A program made the translations under genes and the position numbers. Under the pieces are notes generated by a model. It was not told the DNA's origin. It saw only the letters and a program-made list of their open reading frames with translations, and made no database searches. Below, piece after piece: positions 8,021 to 13,635 of a DNA stretch of 22,972 bases; position 1 is the first letter of the stretch, and each line of letters opens with the position of its first letter. The stretch comes from CAUVKI01 sp963552605 (GTDB lineage Bacteria; Bacillota; Clostridia; Tissierellales; Peptoniphilaceae): the NCBI GenBank assembly GCA_963552605.1, contig CAUVKI010000034.1, positions 1 to 22,972 on the forward strand, in the 5' to 3' direction.

Positions 8021-8060
8021 GAAAAACTGAAAAAAGGGCTGTTCAAACAACAGTTTCTTT
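8021..8060 (+). promoter_or_regulatory. Possible alternative hairpins in the methyltransferase leader
   Basis: AAACTG (8024-8029) can pair with CAGTTT (8051-8056), followed by a T-rich stretch. Alternatively CTGTT (8039-8043) can pair with AACAG (8049-8053). The two pairings compete for the same CAG. The layout could be attenuation-like and sits just before the ribosome binding site. The stems are short and AT-rich, so this is tentative. Confidence 0.25.
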
Positions 8061-8086
8061 TTAGACTTAATAAAAAAGGAATTTTA

Positions 8087-9073
8087 ATGATGGTTCACAC
8101 AAAACGCACACTCGGCGCATATTATACGGAAAAGAATATTTTCACTCTTCCGGAAGTGGAAGAATGGCTTAAAAGAGCGGGAGAAATTTCAAATATACTG
8201 GAGCCGTTTGCGGGAGGAAATAATCTTGTAAAGATGTTTATTGAGGCATTTCCGAATGTCAATGCACGTTTCACATCATATGACCTCTTTCCCGGGAAAA
8301 ATTCCTATCCATCTGTTCCCATTTTTGTTAAGGACACTCTTTCGGATTACCCCTCGGGATTTAAAATCACCATAAGCAATCCCCCATATCTCGCAAAAAA
8401 CTCCGCCACTCGCAGAGGACTCCCATTTCCAAGTGATGAATATGATGATCTATATCAGGCGGCTCTGGAAAAAATGCTTGACAATTCGGAATATGTGGCA
8501 GCGATAATTCCCGAATCTTTTATAACACAGGGTAAATATTTCGAGAGGCTTCTAAGTGTTACCACTCTTAATATTCCGATGTTTAAAGATACTTCATGTC
8601 CGGCTTGTCTTGCGTTATTCATTCCCGAGCTTACAGATGATTTTTCGTGCTTCCGATTTTTCGGCTCTCCTCACAGGATAGGAAGTTTCAGGGAAATAAA
8701 AAAAAGCCTGGGAGAAATCCCAAAGCCTCTTATAAAAATGAAATTCAATGACCCCTCAGGTCAAATCGGACTAATTGCCGTTGATAACAATAGATCCCCG
8801 TCTATAAAATTCGTGGAGGGAAAAAATATTCCCCGTGAAAAGATAAAAGTCTCCAGCCGCTCTTTTACGAGAATTTCTTTGGAGCTTCCAAATCTCCCTA
8901 TGAAAAAAATCTTAAGCCTCTTAAATAAAGAGATATCGAAATATAGAAAGGAAACATCGGATATATTCCTGACCTCATTTAGGGGATTGAGAAAGGACGG
9001 ATTTTATAGAAGAAGATTGGATTTTCGCACTGCAAAAGTTATTATCACAAAGGCTTTACTCACTCTTTACTGA
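8087..9073 (+). CDS. Solitary N6-adenine-type DNA methyltransferase
   Basis: 328 residues. LGAYYTE at 9-15 matches the (L)GxxYTP-like element that opens gamma-type adenine methyltransferases. Motif I for S-adenosylmethionine binding is LEPFAGGNN from 38, and the catalytic motif IV is NPPY at 98-101. The remaining ~200 residues would hold the target-recognition region. No restriction endonuclease gene lies beside it, so it looks like an orphan methyltransferase or the remains of a restriction-modification system. An upstream TTG at 8006 extends the frame, but the AAAAAGGA before ATG 8087 (or 8090) fits better. A run of eight A at 8698-8705 is a possible slippage site. Its 3' end overlaps the convergent gene on the other strand by 18 bases. 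Recognition sequence is unknown. Confidence 0.82.
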   Translation: MMVHTKRTLGAYYTEKNIFTLPEVEEWLKRAGEISNILEPFAGGNNLVKMFIEAFPNVNARFTSYDLFPGKNSYPSVPIFVKDTLSDYPSGFKITISNPPYLAKNSATRRGLPFPSDEYDDLYQAALEKMLDNSEYVAAIIPESFITQGKYFERLLSVTTLNIPMFKDTSCPACLALFIPELTDDFSCFRFFGSPHRIGSFREIKKSLGEIPKPLIKMKFNDPSGQIGLIAVDNNRSPSIKFVEGKNIPREKIKVSSRSFTRISLELPNLPMKKILSLLNKEISKYRKETSDIFLTSFRGLRKDGFYRRRLDFRTAKVIITKALLTLY

Positions 9074-9787
9074 GGATTTTTTGCTCTTTTCATCTTCAAT
9101 TTTTTTATATTTTTTAGAGAAAATTTGCTCTAAGTATGAGTAAGTAAAGACAATGTTACGACTTGCATATACATAAAGGGTTATAGTAGCTCTAATAATT
9201 AGAAAAAATATAATAATGGTAGTTAAGAAAACAAGCCATTTCCATAATTCATTTTGAGAAAAATTTTTAAAAATATCATTTATCGATTTAGCTGAAGAAA
9301 TATCTTTTAAAATATCATTTATCAAATTAGCTGGATAATCATCGTTATTATTTACTAAATATAATAAAATGGAGAAACATAAAGCAGCGAACGCAGTGAA
9401 AACTCCAACAATTGCGATATCTTGAATTTCACTTTCTTTTTTTGCCCGAATTACAAACAAGCACTTTTCCAAAGCTTCGGTATTATTTTTAGGGTTTTTG
9501 AAAATTTCATCGACCCACTTCTCAATCATTGAAATATGACCTTTATTTTTCTCGACAAGCTGTTTAATCTCCTTGCGGATTTGTTCAACACTATCCGGAA
9601 TTACATATTTATTCGTTTCTTCATCAGGTGTTTTATTCTTTTTACTTTGTTCCATTTTTTCGCTAAGCATTTCGATCTTTTCGGTAAGCATTTCGATCTT
9701 TTCGGTATTTTTTTTACTTTGTTGCTCTATCTCATTAAGTTGCTCTATCTCATTAACAGACTGTTCGATATCCTTGCTTGGTAACAT
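9056..9787 (-). CDS. Coiled-coil, two-transmembrane-helix protein of unknown function
   Basis: 243 residues, family not recognised. The N-terminal ~90 residues are charged heptad-type helix, rich in E, K, Q, I and L, with no signal peptide. Two hydrophobic helices lie at about 122-145 and 183-206. A lysine-rich cytoplasmic tail follows. Between the helices are two similar NDI(L/F)K units. In-frame DNA duplications build the coiled coil (see the repeat entries). The start ATG at 9787 has AAGGGAGA upstream; a TTG at 9817 would extend the frame but overlaps the spacing of that site. The gene looks more AT-rich than its neighbours, suggesting acquisition. It faces the methyltransferase gene tail to tail with an 18-base overlap, and a structured RNA lies in its leader region. 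No function is assigned. Confidence 0.7.
   Translation of the reverse strand: MLPSKDIEQSVNEIEQLNEIEQQSKKNTEKIEMLTEKIEMLSEKMEQSKKNKTPDEETNKYVIPDSVEQIRKEIKQLVEKNKGHISMIEKWVDEIFKNPKNNTEALEKCLFVIRAKKESEIQDIAIVGVFTAFAALCFSILLYLVNNNDDYPANLINDILKDISSAKSINDIFKNFSQNELWKWLVFLTTIIIFFLIIRATITLYVYASRNIVFTYSYLEQIFSKKYKKIEDEKSKKSSVKSE
9265..9333 (-). repeat. Imperfect direct repeat inside the coiled-coil gene
   Basis: Two copies of about 29 bases (9265-9294 and 9305-9333) share TTAAAA, ATATCATTTATC and TTAGCTG. They encode the two similar NDI-K segments between the membrane helices. Confidence 0.6.
9665..9706 (-). repeat. Perfect 21-base tandem duplication in the coiled-coil gene
   Basis: 9665-9685 and 9686-9706 are identical 21-mers in frame, each adding one heptad (TEKIEML). 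A third, degenerate copy seems to follow in the protein (SEKMEQS). Confidence 0.95.
9721..9756 (-). repeat. Perfect 18-base tandem duplication in the coiled-coil gene
   Basis: 9721-9738 and 9739-9756 are identical 18-mers in frame. They encode a repeated NEIEQL/NEIEQQ-type unit near the N-terminus of the coiled coil. Confidence 0.95.
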
Positions 9788-9833
9788 AATATAATCTCCC
9801 TTCTTTGTAAATCCCAATCGTCATCTGTTGAAA

Positions 9834-9970
9834 TAAAAAATACCGCCTTGCCGCCGCCCACCTAATTCACCCCGCCCTCAAGCAGGTGGGTGTCCCGATC
9901 GGAGTTTTCAACTTCCCTCTAAAGGCGTGCCGTAGACTCCGATACATCGAACTCCCAATATCATTTTGTC
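9834..9970 (-). ncRNA. GC-rich structured RNA, 6S RNA-like or a cis-acting leader
   Basis: On the minus strand a perfect TATAAT (9977-9982) precedes a GC-rich stretch that ends in a T run (9834-9840). Two stems are clear. ATCGGAGT (9936-9943) pairs with ACTCCGAT (9898-9905) around a 30-base loop. CCCACCT (9884-9890) pairs with AGGTGGG (9857-9863). CGCCTT (9922-9927, in the loop) can also pair with AAGGCG (9844-9849), which would make a pseudoknot. The GGGACACCCACCT...AGGTGGG block is reminiscent of the 3' half of Firmicute 6S RNAs. The RNA would be shorter than usual, though, and a long closing stem was not found. It may instead be the leader of the coiled-coil gene, which starts at 9787. Confidence 0.45.
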
Positions 9971-9976
9971 GGTTGA

Positions 9977-9982
9977 ATTATA
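9977..9982 (-). promoter_or_regulatory. -10 element for the structured RNA / coiled-coil gene
   Basis: A perfect TATAAT on the minus strand. No good -35 lies 16-18 bases upstream. Confidence 0.4.
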
Positions 9983-10147
9983 ATGAGCTTGCGCACAAAA
10001 CAGTATCTTCTTGATGTATGATAACAAATTTTCCGAAAAATTACAAGCTTTTTCAAATTTCAAAAAGTAAAGAGCATATCAGTCTCATTCGGATTTTTTT
10101 GAATATCTGCAATATTCTTTTCAATTCTTTTGATCAATTGTTTCAGC

Positions 10148-10726
10148 TTAAGCTCCTTGTCCGTATGTCTTTATTTTTTCCGCAATTATTTTATATTCGG
10201 ACATTTCTTCAAGCTTACCCAAATCTATCCACTCAAATGAATTTACCTCGTCGGGGTCAATATTCACCCTTAATTCCTTCCTTGCAAAAAATAAATATTG
10301 CAAGTCATAGTGATAGTGAGCTTTCTCTTTTTTCTCAAGATTTTCGGGAATAATATGCACGGAGATATTAAGGGGCATAAGCGGATTAAGAGGATTTATA
10401 CATCTATATTCCAAAAACTTCGCATCAATCCCCGTTTCCTCAAAAAGCTCCCTCTTTGAACCCTCAAGCGGATTGGCATCCGAAAGCTCTATATGACCTC
10501 CGGGCTGCAAATATTTATCCAAAGCTTTGTGATGTATCATAAGTAATTTTTTACTTGTGCTTGATACGACAAATGTGGACGCGGTAAAATGACCGATAAA
10601 ATTTTTTCTGTCAATCATAGAAATATCATCTTTATTTCCAAGCTGATCACAAACGGCGGAAAGTTTTTCGCGTTCTTCCTTGTTTAACTCCAAATAATCA
10701 TTCACAATTTTTTTGTATCTATCCAT
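10148..10726 (-). CDS. Nudix hydrolase
   Basis: 192 residues. The Nudix box begins at GGHIE (76-80, preceded by KYLQP) and ends with RELFEETG (92-99), which supplies the metal-binding glutamates. The box carries one extra residue between GG and RE compared with the strict consensus. That variation is normal in the subfamily with a (W/Y)LQPGGH opening. A helical segment of about 45 residues precedes the Nudix core. Such enzymes hydrolyse nucleoside diphosphates linked to another group; substrate unknown. The start has AAGGGGAGGAAATT directly upstream. A promoter lies about 90 bases upstream and no neighbour is co-transcribed, so it is a monocistronic gene. The 3' flank shows no strong terminator on this strand. 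Confidence 0.88.
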   Translation of the reverse strand: MDRYKKIVNDYLELNKEEREKLSAVCDQLGNKDDISMIDRKNFIGHFTASTFVVSSTSKKLLMIHHKALDKYLQPGGHIELSDANPLEGSKRELFEETGIDAKFLEYRCINPLNPLMPLNISVHIIPENLEKKEKAHYHYDLQYLFFARKELRVNIDPDEVNSFEWIDLGKLEEMSEYKIIAEKIKTYGQGA

Positions 10727-10815
10727 AATTTCCTCCCCTTATCCTAATACATGTTTCTTTTGCCGCCGCCTTTCACGGAATATTTCTTAATCACCAGATA
10801 ATAAATACAGCTCGG

Positions 10816-10844
10816 ACTCTATCATATGCCCTATTGAGTGTCAA
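10816..10844 (-). promoter_or_regulatory. Promoter of the Nudix gene
   Basis: On the minus strand, TTGACA (10839-10844) and TAGAGT (10816-10821) are 17 bases apart. The predicted leader is about 80 bases and includes GGCGGCGGCAA (10760-10770), a word also found in the structured RNA. Confidence 0.65.
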
Positions 10845-10980
10845 TAAATTTCAAAGGACGCAACACGACAAACGCACGAGAAATAGTACCAACCAAATCC
10901 CTACATCAAATCAAAAAAAATATTCCAAACTGAAACAGAAAACAAATAATTTTTTAATTTTAGAATAATAAATGCACAAC
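10845..10980. other. A-rich intergenic stretch with nothing recognised
   Basis: No open frame, hairpin or promoter was recognised between the Nudix promoter and the minus-strand terminator at 10981. Confidence 0.6.
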
Positions 10981-11016
10981 AAAAAAAGCCGCTAATTCCT
11001 CCAAAGTTTAGCGGGC
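10981..11016 (-). terminator. Minus-strand terminator of a lost gene
   Basis: Read on the minus strand, CCGCTAA (11008-11014) pairs with TTAGCGG (10989-10995) across a 12-base loop. A C and seven U follow (10981-10987). The stop codon of the relic frame lies inside the stem. Confidence 0.8.
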
Positions 11017-11145
11017 AATATCATTTTCTATAAATTTATAATATTCTCCAAACGTTTCTCCGAATTTGTCCCGATTGTAAATCGTTTTTTCCTCAAACTC
11101 AAAGGTTTGCTTCCGACTTCTATTAACTGTGAAATTGCTTTTATC
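11008..11145 (-). pseudogene. C-terminal relic of an unidentified gene
   Basis: A minus-strand frame of 45 codons ends at TAA 11008-11010 inside the terminator stem. Its composition is protein-like (for example KTIYNRDKFGETFGEYYKF). Two stop codons in tandem lie immediately upstream, and there is no start or ribosome binding site. A second frame over the same region (from a GTG) is also open for about 43 codons, so frame assignment is uncertain. The intact terminator argues that a real gene once ended here. Family not recognised. Confidence 0.35.
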
Positions 11146-11186
11146 TCATTAGTTTTTTCAGCCACATTTCACAATAAAAAAAACAT

Positions 11187-11215
11187 TTGACATTCGATTT
11201 TGATTTGCATATAAT
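11187..11215 (+). promoter_or_regulatory. Perfect consensus promoter of the tRNA-Ser / SRP RNA operon
   Basis: TTGACA (11187-11192), exactly 17 bases, TATAAT (11210-11215). Both hexamers match the sigma-A consensus fully, as expected for stable RNA. Start point is near 11222, eight bases before the tRNA. Confidence 0.92.
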
Positions 11216-11229
11216 AGGCAGCGGTTTGT

Positions 11230-11318
11230 GGAGAGATGGTTGAGTTGGTCTAAGGCGCACGACTGGAAATCGTGTAGACGGTAATCCCGTCTCGGGGGTT
11301 CGAATCCCCCTCTCTCCG
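11230..11318 (+). tRNA. tRNA-Ser (anticodon GGA)
   Basis: The acceptor GGAGAGA pairs with TCTCTCC, with discriminator G at 11318. The anticodon arm CACGA-CTGGAAA-TCGTG places GGA at 11265-11267, reading UCC/UCU serine codons. The long variable arm (GACGGTAATCCCGTC region) is the class II feature of tRNA-Ser, and the T arm holds GGTTCGAATCC. No CCA is encoded; it must be added after transcription. SRP RNA follows almost without a gap. Confidence 0.96.
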
Positions 11319-11319
11319 T

Positions 11320-11585
11320 TGCGCTAGATGGGGTGTTAGCGGTACCCTGTAACCTGCAATCCGCTCCAGCAGGGTTGAATTCCCGACAGCGGTCGAGTGG
11401 GGTCGAAGCCGGTTCGATTTAGCGGGTGTTGAAGAACGGGTCTTTCACAATGAGAGCCCTGTGAACCTCGTCAGGATCGGAAGATAGCAGCGATAAGCAG
11501 TGTATCATGTGTTGAGAGGGTTCCTGTTTGGAGCTTGCGGTCGAATATCGTTCGGTTCTTTTCGTTCAATGTCGGGTGCGCTACA
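11320..11585 (+). ncRNA. ffs: Signal recognition particle RNA, large bacterial type
   Basis: About 265 bases, matching the long SRP RNA of Firmicutes with an Alu-type domain. The Ffh-binding helix 8 is at about 11469-11495: GTCAGG, then ATC-GGAA-GAT, then AGCAGC. The GGAA tetraloop and both asymmetric-loop strands are intact. The 5' part (GGGGTGTTAGCGG...CCTGTAACC) is typical of the Alu domain of clostridial SRP RNAs. It lies two bases after tRNA-Ser and is followed by a terminator, so both are probably one transcript separated by tRNA 3' processing. Exact ends are estimated. Confidence 0.9.
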
Positions 11586-11588
11586 TAT

Positions 11589-11615
11589 TCTCGAGTATTC
11601 TCGAGATTTTTTTTT
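11589..11615 (+). terminator. Terminator of the tRNA-Ser / SRP RNA operon
   Basis: TCTCGAG (11589-11595), loop TATT, CTCGAGA (11600-11606), then nine T. Confidence 0.9.
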
Positions 11616-11646
11616 GCCATTTTTTTTATTTTCAAAAAAATTGATA

Positions 11647-11652
11647 TATAAT
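11647..11652 (+). promoter_or_regulatory. -10 element of nrdR
   Basis: A perfect TATAAT 27 bases before the nrdR start. The -35 region is a T-rich tract without a good hexamer. Confidence 0.45.
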
Positions 11653-11679
11653 ACTGCCGTAATCTACGGAGGTGATAGT

Positions 11680-12135
11680 ATGAAGTGTCCTGATTGCGGA
11701 TTTATGGATTCAAAAGTCATAGATTCCCGTCCCACGGAAGACGGAAGCGTAATCAGAAGGAGAAGAGAATGTCCCGAGTGTGCAGCTCGTTTCACCACTT
11801 ATGAGCGATTGGAAAAAATTCCCGTCATTGTGGTTAAGCAAAACGGCGAGAGGGAGAGTTTTGATCGTGAAAAACTTTTTCGGGGGATTTTGAAGGCTTT
11901 GGAGAAGAGACCGATAGCACTTGAAAGAGTTGAAGAAACCGTTTCAAGAATCGAAAAGGACATTTATGCTATGAACTTAAAAGAAGTGCCCTCATCAAAA
12001 ATAGGAGAGCTTGCCATGAGAGAGCTGAAAGCTTTGGACGAAGTGGCATATGTCAGGTTCGCCTCGGTTTATAGGAGGTTTGAAGATGTGAACTCTTTTA
12101 TGGAGGAGCTCAGAAATATAATAGGCAATCCTTAG
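11680..12135 (+). CDS. nrdR: Transcriptional repressor NrdR
   Basis: 151 residues, the typical length. The N-terminal zinc ribbon has Cys3, Cys6, Cys31 and Cys34 (CPDC and CPEC) with the basic RRRREC segment. An ATP-cone domain follows from about 49 (VVKQNGERESFDREKL) to about 139 (YVRFASVYRRF). NrdR senses nucleotides through the ATP cone and represses ribonucleotide reductase genes by binding NrdR boxes. Start ATG 11680 has a near-perfect GGAGGTGAT ribosome binding site. The in-frame ATG at 11500 is rejected because it lies inside the SRP RNA. No NrdR-box pair was noticed upstream. The gene sits between the stable-RNA operon and the ornithine operon with no evident functional link. Confidence 0.96.
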   Translation: MKCPDCGFMDSKVIDSRPTEDGSVIRRRRECPECAARFTTYERLEKIPVIVVKQNGERESFDREKLFRGILKALEKRPIALERVEETVSRIEKDIYAMNLKEVPSSKIGELAMRELKALDEVAYVRFASVYRRFEDVNSFMEELRNIIGNP

Positions 12136-12152
12136 GTCAATTCTTTCTCAAG

Positions 12153-12179
12153 GGAGTTGAAATATATAGCTCCGTTTTG
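12153..12179 (+). terminator. Weak terminator-like hairpin between nrdR and ord
   Basis: GGAGTT (12153-12158) can pair with AGCTCC (12168-12173), including one wobble, followed by GTTTTG. The stem is weak and the U tract is short, so read-through into ord is likely. Confidence 0.25.
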
Positions 12180-12202
12180 TTGAGGCGAAAGGAAGGGAAA
12201 TT

Positions 12203-13252
12203 ATGAGAAAGGAAAATGTCAAGGTCATTATTTGGGGCTTTGGCGCAATGGGCAGCGGTATGGCTGATATGCTGCTGAAGAAAAAAGGCGTTGACATTGT
12301 CGGCGTGATAGATATAGGCGACAAGGTCGGAAAAAGTATGTTTGATTATGTCAAGGCGCAAAGAGAAGATCGTAAAGATGTAATCATAGGCTCAACCGAG
12401 GATTATATCCAAGACAAAAGGGCGGATGTTGTTCTTCTTTGCACCGATTCTTTCGTCAAGGGAGCGTTTCCGAAGCTTAAGTTGATTTTGGAGCATAAGA
12501 TGAATGTGATAACCACGGCGGAGGAAATGGCGTATCCTATGGCTCAATATCCCGAACTCGCAAAGGAGCTTGACGAAATTGCAAAATCAAATGGGGTTTC
12601 GGTCTTGGGAACAGGGATAAACCCGGGACTTATTATGGATTTGTTGGTTGTGATTATGACAGGGTGCTGTGAAAGTGTGGAGCATATCATTTCACGCCGT
12701 GTGAACAGTCTTTCTCCGTTCGGTCCGACCGTTATGCAAGAACAGGGAATCGGACTTACTCCGGAGGAATTTCAAGCCAAAGTCGATAAGGGAGAGATGT
12801 CCGGGCATGTGGGATTTCACGAATCCATTCAGATGATTGCGGACGCCATCGGCTGGAAGATTGAAAAACCCATAACTCAATCAATGGAGCCGATTATCAC
12901 TGATGTTGAAAGAAAGAGTCCGTTCGGTTTTGCGGCAAAAGGAAATGTTGCGGGAGTGGCAATGAAAGGTTTCGGAAAGGTTTTTGGAGAGGTTAAAATT
13001 GAAATGGATCACCCCCAGCAAATTGAGCCTGACAAGGTCGGAGTTTCAACCGGAGATTATGTGATTATAAAGGGAACTCCCGATATAAATCTTTCAAATG
13101 TTCCTGAAGTTCCCGGAGGAATAGGAACTATTGCGATGGTGGTCAATATGATTCCCCATATAATAAATGCAAGACCCGGGCTTAAGACTATGATTGATTT
13201 GCCCGTTCCCAGAGTTATTATGGGGGATATGAGAGAGCTTATCGAAGAGTAA
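12203..13252 (+). CDS. ord: 2,4-diaminopentanoate dehydrogenase
   Basis: Oxidatively deaminates (2R,4S)-2,4-diaminopentanoate to 2-amino-4-oxopentanoate with NAD(P)+, the third step of anaerobic ornithine oxidation. 349 residues. The Rossmann motif GFGAMG is at 12-17. The NAD-binding half contains VVLLCTDSF, and GTGINPGLIMDLL follows, as in the dihydrodipicolinate-reductase-like Ord family. Length and overall sequence agree with Ord of amino-acid-fermenting clostridia. The ribosome binding site AAGGAAGGG precedes the ATG. It is the first gene of the ord-ortA-ortB-oraS-oraE order, the same order as in Acetoanaerobium sticklandii. No convincing promoter is seen in the 67 bases upstream, so it may depend on read-through from nrdR or on an atypical promoter. 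Confidence 0.93.
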   Translation: MRKENVKVIIWGFGAMGSGMADMLLKKKGVDIVGVIDIGDKVGKSMFDYVKAQREDRKDVIIGSTEDYIQDKRADVVLLCTDSFVKGAFPKLKLILEHKMNVITTAEEMAYPMAQYPELAKELDEIAKSNGVSVLGTGINPGLIMDLLVVIMTGCCESVEHIISRRVNSLSPFGPTVMQEQGIGLTPEEFQAKVDKGEMSGHVGFHESIQMIADAIGWKIEKPITQSMEPIITDVERKSPFGFAAKGNVAGVAMKGFGKVFGEVKIEMDHPQQIEPDKVGVSTGDYVIIKGTPDINLSNVPEVPGGIGTIAMVVNMIPHIINARPGLKTMIDLPVPRVIMGDMRELIEE

Positions 13253-13275
13253 TTGAATTGAATTTATTGACGGCG

Positions 13276-13307
13276 AACCCGAGCTTTAACTCGGGTTATT
13301 ATTATTT
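13276..13307 (+). terminator. Intercistronic hairpin between ord and ortA
   Basis: AACCCGAG (13276-13283), loop CTTTAA, CTCGGGTT (13290-13297), then ATTATTATTT. The stem is strong but the T tract is interrupted, so it may be a partial terminator or a 3' stabiliser of ord mRNA rather than an operon end. Confidence 0.55.
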
Positions 13308-13328
13308 ATTGAAAGTTAGGAGACATAT

Positions 13329-13634
13329 ATGGACGCAAAAAAAGGCGATTGGGTGAGAATTCATAATGTCGTGCTTAAGGCTAAAGAACGCACGGCAAAT
13401 CTCCCCGAAGATACAAAAAAAGTGGATTTGGAGATGTGGGACAAAGGCTTTCTTATGAATGAGTCTGCGAATATAGGCGATGAAGTGGAAGTTGAAACCT
13501 ATATAGGCAGAAAAGAGAAGGGAACTATGGTTGAAGTGAACCCTCACTGGGAGCATAGTTATGGCGAATGCGTACCGGAGCTTCTCTACATAGGAAAACA
13601 GGCGAGGGAAATCCTTGAAAAGGCGGAGAAATAA
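13329..13634 (+). CDS. ortA: 2-amino-4-ketopentanoate thiolase, alpha subunit
   Basis: 101 residues, the small subunit of the thiolase that, with OrtB, cleaves 2-amino-4-oxopentanoate with CoA to alanine and acetyl-CoA. The protein begins with KKGDWVRIHNVVLKAKERT and ends in the YGECVPELLYIGKQAREIL region. These are hallmarks of OrtA, which has no other well-known domain. Length fits the family (about 100). The ribosome binding site is TTAGGAGA. It lies 76 bases after ord, beyond the intercistronic hairpin, and its stop is one base before the ortB start. Confidence 0.93.
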   Translation: MDAKKGDWVRIHNVVLKAKERTANLPEDTKKVDLEMWDKGFLMNESANIGDEVEVETYIGRKEKGTMVEVNPHWEHSYGECVPELLYIGKQAREILEKAEK

Positions 13635-13635
13635 A

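Noticed and set aside
8006..8086. N-terminal extension of the methyltransferase from a TTG
   Set aside because: No ribosome binding site, and it crosses the leader hairpins; ATG 8087 is better placed before the conserved LGAYYTE motif.
9880..9926. Partial resemblance to a cobalamin riboswitch (AGAGGGAAG...GAAAACTCC)
   Set aside because: It is tempting because OraE uses B12, but the GCCACUG box, the AGUCAGGAGACC-type element and the usual architecture are absent, and the gene downstream is not B12 related.
10060..10170. Minus-strand 36-codon frame running past the Nudix stop (LKQLIKRIEKNIADIQK segment)
   Set aside because: It looks helical and ends in TGA, but it overlaps the Nudix C-terminus out of frame and has no start or ribosome binding site; possibly a relic, not enough to annotate.
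11500..11679. N-terminal extension of the NrdR frame
   Set aside because: It lies within the SRP RNA and its terminator; the ATG at 11680 has an excellent ribosome binding site and gives the family length.
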